Assembly (NCBI GenBank): GCA_016204425.1
Contig: JACQKR010000029.1
Coordinates: forward strand, 1-27,897
DNA: 27,897 nucleotides
Source: Candidatus Levyibacteriota bacterium
Lineage (GTDB): Bacteria > Patescibacteriota > Microgenomatia > Levybacterales > UBA12049
Reading direction: 5' to 3'
Shown here: positions 7,089-16,032 of the stretch, piece after piece
Layout: the number at the start of each line of letters is the position of its first letter
Position numbering within the stretch: position 1 is the stretch's first letter
Position numbers and translations under genes: made by a program
Notes under the pieces: generated by a model
Told to the model about the DNA's origin: nothing
Seen by the model: only the letters and a program-made list of their open reading frames with translations
Database searches by the model: none

Positions 7089-8246
7089 ATGAAATTACTG
7101 CCTATTTTTCTCATTTTTTCCATTCTTCTGGTGAGCTTCCTGACCTTTACAAAAAGCGCACACGCTGCCGAAAATCCACTTTCACTCCCGAACAATAAGA
7201 TAGGCATTCACATACTCTTTGACAATGAACTCGAGGATGCCGCCAAACTGGTAAACGCGAATGGAGGAGATTGGGGGTATGTTGTGATTCCGCTTCAAGC
7301 TGGAGACAGGGACCTTGAAAAATGGCAAAATTTTATGAATAAAGCCCGAGCGTTGCATGTTATTCCGCTTGTCCGACTCGCAACCGAAGGAGACTATTTT
7401 AATACACGGGTGTGGAGAAAGCCAAAATATGAGGATATAATGGATTTTGCGAATTTTCTTAATTCGCTCCAATGGCCGACAGTAAACCGCTATATTATTG
7501 TCTTTAATGAGGTGAATCGTGCGGATGAATGGGGTGGCGATGTAGATCCTGAAGAATACGCTGAGCTGTTAAGCTATGCTGTAACGGTCTTTAAATCGAA
7601 AAATCAAAATTTCTTTATCATAGGAGCCGGTATGGATAACGCAGCGGCAAACACCAGTGAGGCAATGAATCAGTACTCATATTTTCGCCTCATGGACCAG
7701 GCAATTCCCGGAGTCTTTAACCAAATCGATGGATTTGCCAGTCATTCGTATCCAAACCCGGCCTTCTCACAGTCTCCTGCTGTTCTGACGCAAATGAGCA
7801 TCGCAAGTTTTTCCTATGAATCGTCTCTCCTTAACAGCTTAAGCAACAAATCGCTTCCCGTATTCATCACCGAAACAGGATGGACAGCAGATACGATTTC
7901 CGAGGAGCAACGGGCCACCTATTATAAGCAAGCGCTAGAAACCGTATGGAATAGCGAGCAGATTGTCGCTATCGCGCCGTTTCTCCTTCGGGCAGGGGCC
8001 GGACCGTTCAATGTTTTTACCTTTCTTAAGGATGACGGCTCCGAAACAAAACAATATACGCTCATAAAGGAAATGCAGAAAGTGAAAGGAAAGCCTCGTC
8101 TTCCGGAACGTGTACTTGGAGACACGCTCGTACCCGCTACCCGCTACGAGACAAAGGATTTTTCAGATGTTGGTGACCAGTTGAAAGACCCCCATCCGCT
8201 TTCGCAGACCGTGCAAGATGGTATAAAATGGATTTTTAAGATCTAG
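7089..8246 (+). CDS. Secreted glycoside-hydrolase-like protein, clan GH-A type barrel (385 aa)
   Basis: A signal peptide is clear: a short basic start, a hydrophobic core at residues 4-20 and an AHA-A cleavage site near 27-28. The rest reads as a TIM barrel. FNEVNR with E141 fits the acid/base at the end of strand 4, and ITETGW with E262 fits the nucleophile at the end of strand 7. Their 121-residue spacing is normal for clan GH-A. An Asp/Trp-rich loop (RADEWGGDVDPEEYAELL) follows E141. The specific GH family and substrate cannot be named. It could degrade or trim host or self surface glycans. It heads a co-directional run that continues to sugar-phosphate genes, and the next ATG follows after 5 nt. 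Confidence 0.8.
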   Translation: MKLLPIFLIFSILLVSFLTFTKSAHAAENPLSLPNNKIGIHILFDNELEDAAKLVNANGGDWGYVVIPLQAGDRDLEKWQNFMNKARALHVIPLVRLATEGDYFNTRVWRKPKYEDIMDFANFLNSLQWPTVNRYIIVFNEVNRADEWGGDVDPEEYAELLSYAVTVFKSKNQNFFIIGAGMDNAAANTSEAMNQYSYFRLMDQAIPGVFNQIDGFASHSYPNPAFSQSPAVLTQMSIASFSYESSLLNSLSNKSLPVFITETGWTADTISEEQRATYYKQALETVWNSEQIVAIAPFLLRAGAGPFNVFTFLKDDGSETKQYTLIKEMQKVKGKPRLPERVLGDTLVPATRYETKDFSDVGDQLKDPHPLSQTVQDGIKWIFKI

Positions 8247-8251
8247 CGCAT

Positions 8252-8635
8252 ATGGATTGGAAAAAAGCACAAGACGTCAAAAGCGACCTGACAGAAATAG
8301 TACGTATTCTTGGACTTCCGCATATTGACCTAACTCGTATTCACTGCTACCGGACACAAGGATCGAAGTCCCGTGCATATGCAAGAACATGGGGGTTTCC
8401 CAAAATTTTTCAACTAGCACTGGACGTGAAACCGGCGTATGTAATCGAAGTGCTTTCAAAATACTACGATCGCCTCGATGAGGATAATAAGAAAAAAGTG
8501 CTTATCCATGAAATCCTCCATATTCCAAAAAACTTCTCAGGAGCCCTCCTTCCCCATCGAAGTAACGGAAGACATCTTGGTAGTATTGCCAATCAGCTTT
8601 TCAAAGAGTATAAAAAGAAAACAGCAGTATGGTAA
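8252..8635 (+). CDS. Putative zinc metallopeptidase (phage-metallopeptidase-like, 127 aa)
   Basis: A small protein with the zinc-binding motif HEILH at residues 86-90 followed by LPHR (H102), a candidate third ligand. The segment KVLIHEILHIPKNFSGALLPHR is typical of the short putative phage metallopeptidase family, which is also common in CPR genomes. The N-terminal half contains IHCYRTQGSKSRAYARTWGFPKIF, likely beta strands. Function is unknown. The start is 5 nt after the glycosidase stop and the stop overlaps the start of the delta-subunit gene by 7 nt, so it is in the same operon. Confidence 0.78.
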   Translation: MDWKKAQDVKSDLTEIVRILGLPHIDLTRIHCYRTQGSKSRAYARTWGFPKIFQLALDVKPAYVIEVLSKYYDRLDEDNKKKVLIHEILHIPKNFSGALLPHRSNGRHLGSIANQLFKEYKKKTAVW

Positions 8636-9321
8636 TACTAATTCACGGAGACGATACGGCAAATTCACGAAACTATTTTTTAAGTATCAAAAAGGAGCTT
8701 CCCGAGAGCGTTTTACTTCAGGCTGAGAATCTCACGTTGACCGATATGACGCAAATTTTCGAAGGTGGCAGCTTGTTTTCAGAACAGAAACATATTCTGA
8801 TTGAAAATTTCTTTACAAAGTTTAAAAAAAGCAAAGAAACAGACATACTGATTCACTATCTTACGGAGCAAGGAAAGACGCATGATATTTATCTTTGGGA
8901 AGGAAAGACTCTGCTTCCAAGCAGTATCAACCTTTTCAAAAATGCTACGCAGAAACCGTTTAAACTGCCACAAACACTTTTTCAATTCCTTGAGAATGTC
9001 CGTCCGAACAACCAAAAAATGACGCTGAAGCTGTATCACGATACACTCCTCGCAACAGAACCGGAAATGATTCTGTTCATGCTGATTAAACAGTTCAGGG
9101 TACTGATTGCGCTCACCGATTTGAAAAATGACCAGATTGATGAAGTAAAACGCCTTGCACCGTGGCAAAAAAGCAGGTTCAACCAGCAAAAGAATCAATT
9201 CACGCAACAACAGCTTCTCTCACACTACAGTAAACTGTTTGAAATTGACATGCAGCAAAAAACGGGACTTTCTCCGTACCCGCTTTCCACGGCCATTGAC
9301 TTTTTTTTGCTTGCTATGTAG
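8629..9321 (+). CDS. holA: DNA polymerase III delta subunit-like protein (230 aa)
   Basis: The clamp-loader delta subunit opens the sliding clamp. The N-terminus MVILIHGDDTANSRNYF matches the start of HolA (a Walker-A-like GDD/GED turn in a degenerate ATPase fold). LFSEQKHILIENFF matches the conserved clamp-binding region (F..ER.v.v.n). The C-terminal part with ILFMLIKQFRVLIAL and APWQKSRFNQQKNQF matches the collar helices. At 230 aa it is much shorter than the ~330-aa typical protein; short versions are usual in CPR genomes. It overlaps the metallopeptidase gene by 7 nt. Confidence is lower than for the enzymes because the sequence is divergent. Confidence 0.72.
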   Translation: MVILIHGDDTANSRNYFLSIKKELPESVLLQAENLTLTDMTQIFEGGSLFSEQKHILIENFFTKFKKSKETDILIHYLTEQGKTHDIYLWEGKTLLPSSINLFKNATQKPFKLPQTLFQFLENVRPNNQKMTLKLYHDTLLATEPEMILFMLIKQFRVLIALTDLKNDQIDEVKRLAPWQKSRFNQQKNQFTQQQLLSHYSKLFEIDMQQKTGLSPYPLSTAIDFFLLAM

Positions 9322-9330
9322 GATTAACGC

Positions 9331-10710
9331 ATGCTCGTCAACGAAAAAATCTTCAAAGCGTACGACATCCGAGGAATCTATCCGACTGAACTCAATGAAG
9401 AAATTATTTTTGCGATAACGAAAGCCATTTATACCTTTTTCGCAAAAAAACTCAACAAGAAGCATCTGAGTATTGTGCTCGGATACGATATGCGTCTTTC
9501 CGGGCCACCACTCGTTGAGCAAGTAAAAAAAGCGCTCCTCTCCTATGATATTGAAATTATTGATGTCGGACTCGTTTCAACGCCCACATTTTATTTCACC
9601 GTCTCACACTATGGCTTCGATGGCGGAATCCAGGTGAGCGCCTCACACAACCCGAAAGAATACAATGGTATGAAATTCGTCATGAATTCCCCATCAGGGC
9701 TTATTAAAATTGGTAGAACAACCGGAATTGATGAGGTAAAAGAAATGACGATGCTTCAATCATTCTTTCCTCCTGCCAATAACGGGAAAATAACGAAAAA
9801 AGAAGCTGTTCTCAAAGATGAAGTGAAAGAAGCATATTCAGTGGTGAAGCCCGGGGAAATAAAGCCTCTGAAGGTAGTTGCAGACGCAGCGAATGCTATG
9901 GGGGCATTATATCTGGACGAGCTCTTTAGCAATCTTCCGTGCGAGCTTACCAGATTGAACTTTACTCTGGACGGCACGTTTCCTGTGCACCAGCCTAACC
10001 CGCTAGAATTTGACACACTTACCGAGCTTCGGAAAAAAGTCGTTACCGAAAAAGCGGATCTTGGCATTGCGCCTGACGGCGATGGCGATCGGGTATTTTT
10101 TATTGATGAGATGGGAGAGGTCGTCCCGGCCTCAGTAATCACCGCACTCGTCATCAAAGAATTACTCACTAAATATCCTAAAGAAAAAGTTGCATTTGAT
10201 ATCAGAAGTACGTGGACTCCCCTTAAGGCGGCACGCGACTACGGCGGCATTCCAATCATAACGCCTGTTGGCCATGCGCTTATTACCGATGTGATGCACA
10301 AGGAACATGCGCTGTTTGCGGGGGAATCTTCAGGACACTATTACTTCAGAGCAACGGGAAATGCGGAATCAAGCGTTTCTGTCATTCTCATTGTCCTTGA
10401 TGTTATGTCGCGTTTAGGAAAACCTCTCTCTGAAATTCTCAAACCCTTCTTCGCAAGCGTAGAATCGGGTGAAAGAAATTTTAAACTCAAAGACAAAGAG
10501 GTAATTCATGCTAAACTACAGGTACTTAAGGAAACATACAAAGACGGGGAATTGAACGAACTTGACGGTGTTTCGATTGAATATCCTACCTGGCGGTGCA
10601 ATGTGCGCTCGTCAAACACCGAACCGTTGCTCAGGTTGAATCTTGAGGCACAAACAAAAGAGGAAATGGAGCAAAAAGTAAAAGAACTGACTACACTCGT
10701 TACAGCATAA
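9331..10710 (+). CDS. manB: Phosphomannomutase/phosphoglucomutase (459 aa)
   Basis: Interconverts hexose 1- and 6-phosphates, feeding nucleotide-sugar synthesis. All four alpha-D-phosphohexomutase signatures are present: the phosphoserine loop SASHNP with S105, the metal-binding DGDGDR at residues 249-254, the sugar-binding GESSGHYYF at about 331-339, and the phosphate-binding RSSNTEPLLRL near 427-437. The N-terminus FKAYDIRGIYP is typical. The length is normal. An AGGA sequence lies 7 nt before the ATG, one of the few Shine-Dalgarno-like sites here. The cupin gene begins 1 nt after its stop, and PGI/PMI follows, a coherent hexose/mannose-phosphate set. Confidence 0.95.
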   Translation: MLVNEKIFKAYDIRGIYPTELNEEIIFAITKAIYTFFAKKLNKKHLSIVLGYDMRLSGPPLVEQVKKALLSYDIEIIDVGLVSTPTFYFTVSHYGFDGGIQVSASHNPKEYNGMKFVMNSPSGLIKIGRTTGIDEVKEMTMLQSFFPPANNGKITKKEAVLKDEVKEAYSVVKPGEIKPLKVVADAANAMGALYLDELFSNLPCELTRLNFTLDGTFPVHQPNPLEFDTLTELRKKVVTEKADLGIAPDGDGDRVFFIDEMGEVVPASVITALVIKELLTKYPKEKVAFDIRSTWTPLKAARDYGGIPIITPVGHALITDVMHKEHALFAGESSGHYYFRATGNAESSVSVILIVLDVMSRLGKPLSEILKPFFASVESGERNFKLKDKEVIHAKLQVLKETYKDGELNELDGVSIEYPTWRCNVRSSNTEPLLRLNLEAQTKEEMEQKVKELTTLVTA

Positions 10711-10711
10711 T

Positions 10712-11143
10712 ATGATTGATTTATCAAAATTTGAAAAAACGGCATTTGATACAAAACCTTTTTTGAAAAAAATAGCAAAACCGTGGGGATACGAGCTTCT
10801 CTTTACAACAGACAATCTTCCCTATACAGGGAAAATACTACATGTCAACAAAGGGGGGAGGCTCAGCCTCCAGGTCCATGATGAAAAACAAGAAACACAA
10901 ATGCTGGTAAACGGGAGATGTTTCCGTATTGCGGACAATGCGAAGGGAGAACTAGTGAAAGAAGAAATGCAGGAAAACGTCGGGTATACCAATATGGCCG
11001 GACAGCGACATCGCCTTGAAGCAATTACCGATTGTGATATTTTCGAAGTATCAACACCCGAGAGAGGCATGACCTACCGTCTGGAAGACGATTATAGCAG
11101 GCCGGATGAAACAGAGGACATGCGCAAAAATGAACGGACTTGA
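10712..11143 (+). CDS. Cupin domain protein, mannose-6-phosphate isomerase type II-like (143 aa)
   Basis: A single cupin barrel. KPWGYELLF opens as in the C-terminal domain of GDP-mannose pyrophosphorylase/PMI proteins. GKILHVNKGGRLSLQVHDEKQETQMLV gives the first metal-binding motif, with H-x-E-x-E partly preserved as HDEKQE. GQRHRLEAITDCDIFEVSTP gives the second. It may isomerise mannose 6-phosphate and fructose 6-phosphate or bind a related sugar. Placement between phosphomannomutase (1-nt gap) and PGI/PMI (18-nt gap) supports a sugar-phosphate role. The substrate is inferred. Confidence 0.82.
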   Translation: MIDLSKFEKTAFDTKPFLKKIAKPWGYELLFTTDNLPYTGKILHVNKGGRLSLQVHDEKQETQMLVNGRCFRIADNAKGELVKEEMQENVGYTNMAGQRHRLEAITDCDIFEVSTPERGMTYRLEDDYSRPDETEDMRKNERT

Positions 11144-11161
11144 TCCTGCATCGTAAAGACT

Positions 11162-12205
11162 ATGCAAACTTTCAACGACAGAGAAGCGATAAAAAAAATA
11201 GACCCGCAAGACACCCTGGCTTCAACTGAGCAATTTGCAAAACAGTGCGAAGTTGCTTGGAATGAAGTTATGAGCAAAAAAGATGTGAAACGCCTGGAGA
11301 GTATAAAAAATATTGTTTTTTGCGGCATGGGCGCTTCAATCTATGGTGGCTTGGTCGTACGCTCTCTTGAGGAGGAAAGCCGCACTCTTCCGACAGAAAT
11401 CGTAACCGGATATCATATTCCGGATTACGTTGACCAGCATACGCTTGTGGTCCTGACGAGTTATTCAGGAACTACCGAGGAGACAGTCTCCTGCGCCAAA
11501 GAAGCGATGGACAAGCAGGCAAAAATGCTTATCATCACCAAAGGCGGGGATCTTGCAACCTTTGCGAGGGATGGCAATATTCCGTCCTACATCTTTGACG
11601 GCAAGTTGAATCCGGCGGGAGTCCCCCGTCTTGGGAATGGCTATACGATACTTGGTCTTATCGGTATGTTAAGCCGTCTAGGAGTTATTGTTGTTGAAGA
11701 AAAAGAAATCACCGATGCTATAACCAGACTGCATGAAAAAGTCTCAGAGTTGAGAGATGCTGCGATAAAGGACAGTGAACAGTTTGTTGATACCATTCCC
11801 GTTGTGATTGCCGCAGCGCATCTTTCCGGCAATGCACATATCTTGCGAAACCAATTTAATGAAACCAGTAAAACGTTCTCTTCCTATTTTCTTGTCCCCG
11901 ATTTAAACCATCATCTTATGGAAGGCTTACAAGCGCCTAATGCAATGCCGATCCGGTTCCTTATTATCGATTCACCAAACTACGAAGAAAGAATCAAGAG
12001 GCGTATTGCACTGACAGACGATGTCATCAAACAGAATAAACGTAATTCATTTGTATTTTCAACGAACGGGCAAACGCTTTATGATGATTTTCTTGAAACG
12101 CTTGTATACGGAAGTTATCTCACACTTTTTCTCTCACTTCGATATGACCAAAATCCTGCTATCAATCCGTGGGTTGATTACTTTAAAGAGCAGCTTAAGA
12201 AATAG
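11162..12205 (+). CDS. Bifunctional phosphoglucose/phosphomannose isomerase (347 aa)
   Basis: An SIS-domain isomerase interconverting glucose 6-phosphate or mannose 6-phosphate with fructose 6-phosphate. FCGMGASIYGG at about 55-65 opens the first SIS domain, and TSYSGTTEETVSCAKEA near 100-116 is the phosphate-binding loop. RNQFNETSKTF and PDLNHHLMEG near 230-260 are characteristic of the archaeal/CPR bifunctional PGI/PMI type rather than classical PGI. It completes the trio with the phosphohexomutase and cupin upstream. The 18-nt gap and shared direction indicate one transcript. No Shine-Dalgarno is evident. Confidence 0.92.
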   Translation: MQTFNDREAIKKIDPQDTLASTEQFAKQCEVAWNEVMSKKDVKRLESIKNIVFCGMGASIYGGLVVRSLEEESRTLPTEIVTGYHIPDYVDQHTLVVLTSYSGTTEETVSCAKEAMDKQAKMLIITKGGDLATFARDGNIPSYIFDGKLNPAGVPRLGNGYTILGLIGMLSRLGVIVVEEKEITDAITRLHEKVSELRDAAIKDSEQFVDTIPVVIAAAHLSGNAHILRNQFNETSKTFSSYFLVPDLNHHLMEGLQAPNAMPIRFLIIDSPNYEERIKRRIALTDDVIKQNKRNSFVFSTNGQTLYDDFLETLVYGSYLTLFLSLRYDQNPAINPWVDYFKEQLKK

Positions 12206-12269
12206 CCGGTAGGTTCAATCTCGTCAGTTTCCTGTCTCCAATTCGTCAAGATAGATATAGAAGTTCTGG

Positions 12270-12275
12270 TATGAT
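12270..12275 (+). promoter_or_regulatory. Possible -10 box TATGAT upstream of the ppsA leader
   Basis: TATGAT about 50 nt before the leader ORF and ~105 nt before ppsA. The -35 is poor. It would give ppsA a genuine 5' leader, unlike most units here. Confidence 0.35.
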
Positions 12276-12326
12276 AGTATCGTTTCTATTGTAATAGCAG
12301 ACAAAATACACTGCGGAGTAAAAACG

Positions 12327-12383
12327 ATGGAAAAGGATCTTGCTATTTTTATGATTTGTAAAGATAATAATAAAGTTCGATGA
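12327..12383 (+). CDS. 18-codon leader ORF overlapping the ppsA start
   Basis: ATG at 12327 opens an 18-residue frame (MEKDLAIFMICKDNNKVR) whose TGA shares the ATGA with the ppsA ATG at 12380. GGAG at 12315-12318 lies 8 nt before the leader ATG, a good Shine-Dalgarno in a window where such sites are rare, while ppsA has none of its own (AATAATAAAGTTCG). The simplest reading is a translated leader that delivers ribosomes to ppsA by termination-reinitiation. The peptide has no obvious attenuator run of one amino acid. Chance occurrence is possible with so short a frame. Confidence 0.5.
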   Translation: MEKDLAIFMICKDNNKVR

Positions 12384-14635
12384 CAGAAGAGCAACGATTT
12401 ATTTACTGGTTCTCAGAGATTGATAAAAATGATATTCCTATCGTCGGGGGAAAAGGCGCAAATCTTGGGGAAATGACAAAAGCTTCTTTCCCGGTACCGG
12501 ACGGGTTTATCGTCTCAGCGCAAGCCTACTTCTCTTTTCTTCGGGAAAATAACCTTACAACGAAAATTAAACATCTCTTAAATACCGTTAATATTGAGCA
12601 CCAAGAATCTCTCCGGCAAGTCTCAGAACACGTCAAGAAAATTATCATGCACGGGGACATGTCCGAAGAGCTTACTTCTGAAATTTTTAAATCATACCGT
12701 ACATTGGGTGGCGTCGTGAAAGACGCGCTTGTTGCTGTCCGCTCGTCTGCAACAGCAGAGGATCTTCCGACAGCCTCGTTTGCAGGACAACAGGAAACGT
12801 ACCTAAACGTTCAGGGAGAAGCGAATTTACTGCAAAAAATAAAAGCTGCATGGGCATCGCTTTTTGAGGCACGCGCAATATTCTATCGGGAAGAGAAAAA
12901 ATTTAACCATTTCAAAGTAGGAATTGCAATCGTTGTGCAAAAAATGGTGGCATCAGAAAAATCAGGAGTGATGTTCACCATTGATCCGGTAACAAACGAG
13001 AAATCAAAGATCATCATAGAGGCAATTTATGGACTCGGCGAGATGATCGTGCAAGGACAGGTTAATCCGGACCATTATGATGTTGCAAAAAAAGATGACA
13101 CGATAAACCGAAAAATCATCGCTGATCAGCGGGTCATGCTTAAAAAAGTCGGTACACAAAACAAACAAGTCAGTATCCCTCCCTCTCAAGCAAAGAAGCA
13201 AAAAATTACTGATTCGCAAATAAAAGCGCTTGCACAGCTCGGGAAGAAACTGGAGAAGCATTACTACTTTCCACAGGACGTAGAATGGGCAATAGTAAAA
13301 GATACGATTTATCTTGTCCAGACCCGTCCAATTACAACGATTCCAAAGAATCAAAAGCCCGAAGAAAAAGTGCAAATGCAAAAACTTCCTCTCCTTCTAC
13401 AAGGCTCGCCCGCATCCCCGGGAATAGCCTCAGGCCCGGTGAAAATAATCACGAAAGTAAGCGAAATTGACAAAATTCTACAAGGAGATGTTATGGTAAC
13501 GCCGCAAACAAATCCTGATTTCGTTCCGGCAATGAAGAAGGCATCGGCAATTGTGACAGAAAAGGGTGGACGGACGTCACATGCTGCGATCGTCTCAAGG
13601 GAACTGGGAATTCCGGCGGTTGTGGGCGCAGATAACGCAACGAAAATACTCAAGCATGGCATGGTTGTTACGGTCAACGGCATCAAAGGCGAAGTGTATA
13701 AAGGAGGCCAGTTTATCGCGACGACTGCTGCTTCCCAAGAGCGTGAAAGAATTCAGACTGCAACAAAAGTCTATGTAAATCTCGCGCAGCCTGAAATTGC
13801 TGACCGTGTTGCCCAGAAACATGTTGATGGTGTTGGACTGCTTCGAGCGGAATTCATGATGGCAAATATCGGAACTCACCCGAAAAAATTTCTCAGAGAC
13901 GGAAAAAAGCAAGTGTTTATCGATAAGCTCGTTGACCAGCTCACCATGTTCTGTCAGGCATTTAATCCCCGCCCCGTTGTCTACCGAACAACCGATTTTA
14001 AATCAAATGAATACCGAGGCCTCATAGGCGGAAAAGAGTTTGAGCCGATCGAAGCAAACCCGATGCTCGGCTACCGGGGAGCATACCGGTACATCAGTGA
14101 TCCTGAAGTATTCAATCTGGAGCTTGAAGCGATAAAAATCATCAGAAACAAGAAAAATTTTAAAAATCTGTGGGTTATGCTCCCGTTCGTTCGGACGGTC
14201 AAAGAGCTGATTGATGTGAAGAAACTTATTGCAAAATCTGGGCTCTATCGATCGCCGACATTCAAACTCTGGATGATGGTCGAGATTCCGTCAAATGTCA
14301 TACTCCTTGAAAAATTCATCGAAGCGGGAATTGACGGAGTATCAATCGGCTCAAATGATCTGACGATGCTTATTTTAGGAACGGACCGCGATAATAACGA
14401 AGTGGCGCATGTGTTCGACGAGCAAAACGATGCAGTTCTATGGGCATTTGAGCACGTCATCAAAACCTGCAATAAATACAAAATCACGTCCTCCATGTGC
14501 GGACAAGCACCATCCCAATATCCTTCCCTCGTTGAAAAATTAGTCAGACTGGGCATTACGAGTGTCTCTGTCTCACCTGATACAATTGAAGATGTGAGAA
14601 AAACTGTTGCTTTATACGAAAAAAAGCTACGATAA
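12380..14635 (+). CDS. ppsA: Phosphoenolpyruvate synthase (751 aa)
   Basis: Converts pyruvate, ATP and water to PEP, AMP and phosphate, the gluconeogenic entry step. The N-terminal ATP-grasp domain has VGGKGANLGEM (residues ~21-31), VRSSATAEDLPTASFAGQQETYLNV and GVMFTIDPVTNEKSKIIIEA. The swivelling phosphohistidine domain has GGRTSHAAIVSRELGIPAVVG with the catalytic His at about 401. The C-terminal PEP-binding TIM barrel has GLLRAEFM, YRTTDFKSNEYRGL, NPMLGYRG, MMVEIPSN, GSNDLTML and the catalytic-type SSMCGQAPS. It is slightly shorter than the ~790-aa E. coli enzyme. It is followed by enolase and phosphoglycerate mutase, so the next steps toward 3-phosphoglycerate are adjacent. Initiation is probably coupled to the leader ORF. 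Confidence 0.96.
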   Translation: MTEEQRFIYWFSEIDKNDIPIVGGKGANLGEMTKASFPVPDGFIVSAQAYFSFLRENNLTTKIKHLLNTVNIEHQESLRQVSEHVKKIIMHGDMSEELTSEIFKSYRTLGGVVKDALVAVRSSATAEDLPTASFAGQQETYLNVQGEANLLQKIKAAWASLFEARAIFYREEKKFNHFKVGIAIVVQKMVASEKSGVMFTIDPVTNEKSKIIIEAIYGLGEMIVQGQVNPDHYDVAKKDDTINRKIIADQRVMLKKVGTQNKQVSIPPSQAKKQKITDSQIKALAQLGKKLEKHYYFPQDVEWAIVKDTIYLVQTRPITTIPKNQKPEEKVQMQKLPLLLQGSPASPGIASGPVKIITKVSEIDKILQGDVMVTPQTNPDFVPAMKKASAIVTEKGGRTSHAAIVSRELGIPAVVGADNATKILKHGMVVTVNGIKGEVYKGGQFIATTAASQERERIQTATKVYVNLAQPEIADRVAQKHVDGVGLLRAEFMMANIGTHPKKFLRDGKKQVFIDKLVDQLTMFCQAFNPRPVVYRTTDFKSNEYRGLIGGKEFEPIEANPMLGYRGAYRYISDPEVFNLELEAIKIIRNKKNFKNLWVMLPFVRTVKELIDVKKLIAKSGLYRSPTFKLWMMVEIPSNVILLEKFIEAGIDGVSIGSNDLTMLILGTDRDNNEVAHVFDEQNDAVLWAFEHVIKTCNKYKITSSMCGQAPSQYPSLVEKLVRLGITSVSVSPDTIEDVRKTVALYEKKLR

Positions 14636-14671
14636 TAAAGATAACTCTTTGCGGGGAGCCACGGTTTTCGA

Positions 14672-14730
14672 GCACGCCCACTGTTTGAGATTGAGTGAGC
14701 AAAGCGAACGAAAGCGAGTTTGGGTGGTGC
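14672..14730. repeat. Imperfect inverted-repeat element between ppsA and eno
   Basis: Arms GCAC-G-CCCA (14672-14680) and TGGG-TG-GTGC (14721-14730) pair around a purine-rich stretch of GAGTGAGC/AAGCGAACG/AAAGCGAG type. It fills most of the 134-nt gap. I believe it belongs to the palindromic intergenic repeats common in CPR genomes, but no second copy is in this window. A processing or partial termination site is possible. Confidence 0.4.
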
Positions 14731-14769
14731 GCAGAAAAGCATGGCGACCTCAGCAAAGTAAAGAAAACT

Positions 14770-16029
14770 ATGGCAAAGATAAAGCAGGTCTTTGCGCGAG
14801 AAATTCTCGATGCGAAAGGCAATCCGACAATTGAAACGACAGTCATCCTGAATGACAATGCGACAGGTACTGCATCAGTCCCCTGCGGTACATCAGTCAG
14901 TAACTACGAGGCTGTTGATGTCCGCGATCATGACCAGTCACGATTCCTGGGTCTTGGTGTCCTCAAAGCGATCGACAATGTGCAAAAGGTTATCGCTCCG
15001 AAACTGGTTGGGTTAGATGCACAAAACCAGCAAGAGGTAGATCGGGTGATGATCGAGCTTGACGGCACACAAAACAAATCACGCTTGGGAGGAAACAGCA
15101 TACTTTCTGTCTCAATTGCCGTCGCGAAGGCGGCAGCGAAGAGCTCTGTCCTTCCCGTATATCTCTATCTTCGAGAATATATAAAGAAAGAAAATCTTCC
15201 ACTGAAGATCCCAACCCCTGTCTTTAACCTTATCAATGGAGGGAAACATGCAGGGGACAATGTCGACTTTCAGGAATTTATTATCGTCCCGGCATCATTT
15301 AAGTCGTATAGTGAGTCACTCCAGATTGCCTATACAGTCTATGAAAATCTCAGAGGTTTGCTTCGGAAAAACAGCATGCCGACCCTCGTTGGGGATGAAG
15401 GGGGCTTTGGGCCATCGTTTCCGACAAATGAAGAAGCCCTGCAGATGCTTGCACAATCAATCGAGCTTTCAAATCTTCGCCTCGGCTACGATGTATTTTT
15501 TGGCTTAGACGTCGCAGCAAACAGTTTCTATAAAGACAAGGGGTATAAAATTAAAGACAAAGCGATGTCGCTTTCTGCCTCGGACATGACAGCACTCTAT
15601 GCGCAATTGGTAAAAAAATACAACATTCTCTATCTTGAAGATCCGTTATCTGAAGATGATTGGGAAGGATGGGCAGCGCTCTCTAAAACACTTGGCCCTG
15701 AGACAATTCTTATCGGGGATGATATTACATCGACCAACCCATACAGGCTGCAAATGGCGCTTGATAAGAAAGCAATTAGCGGCATCATTATAAAGCCCAA
15801 TCAGATTGGCACGGTCATTGAGGCACTCGCAGTTGTTGAAGTCGCACGCGCAGCAGGAATAAAGCTCATCGTCTCCCACCGGTCCGGTGAGACAAACGAT
15901 GATTTTATCGCAGATTTCGCAGTCGCAGTCTCCTCCGACTATCTCAAATTCGGCGCACCGGTACGGGGAGAGCGGGTGGCAAAATATAATAGACTCATGC
16001 AGATTGAGCAACAGCTCCACGTCATTTAA
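14770..16029 (+). CDS. eno: Enolase (419 aa)
   Basis: Interconverts 2-phosphoglycerate and PEP. The start AREILDAKGNPTIE, INGGKHAGDNVDFQEF (catalytic His region), GDEGGFGPSF (catalytic Glu), LEDPLSEDDWEGW and GDDITSTNP (metal ligands), IIIKPNQIGT (catalytic Lys) and SHRSGETNDDFIADFAV are all present in order. I start at MAKIKQVFAREIL. An in-frame ATG 25 codons earlier would translate repeat-like intergenic DNA. One oddity is that the mobile active-site loop, normally PSGASTG, reads PCGTSVS here, changing the Ser that contributes to metal binding to Cys. The phosphoglycerate mutase gene starts 3 nt after its stop. No Shine-Dalgarno is clear. Confidence 0.93.
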   Translation: MAKIKQVFAREILDAKGNPTIETTVILNDNATGTASVPCGTSVSNYEAVDVRDHDQSRFLGLGVLKAIDNVQKVIAPKLVGLDAQNQQEVDRVMIELDGTQNKSRLGGNSILSVSIAVAKAAAKSSVLPVYLYLREYIKKENLPLKIPTPVFNLINGGKHAGDNVDFQEFIIVPASFKSYSESLQIAYTVYENLRGLLRKNSMPTLVGDEGGFGPSFPTNEEALQMLAQSIELSNLRLGYDVFFGLDVAANSFYKDKGYKIKDKAMSLSASDMTALYAQLVKKYNILYLEDPLSEDDWEGWAALSKTLGPETILIGDDITSTNPYRLQMALDKKAISGIIIKPNQIGTVIEALAVVEVARAAGIKLIVSHRSGETNDDFIADFAVAVSSDYLKFGAPVRGERVAKYNRLMQIEQQLHVI

Positions 16030-16032
16030 TCT

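Noticed and set aside
14695..14769. 25-codon N-terminal extension of enolase
   Set aside because: It translates the inverted-repeat element, and enolases begin at the KIKQVFAREIL segment.
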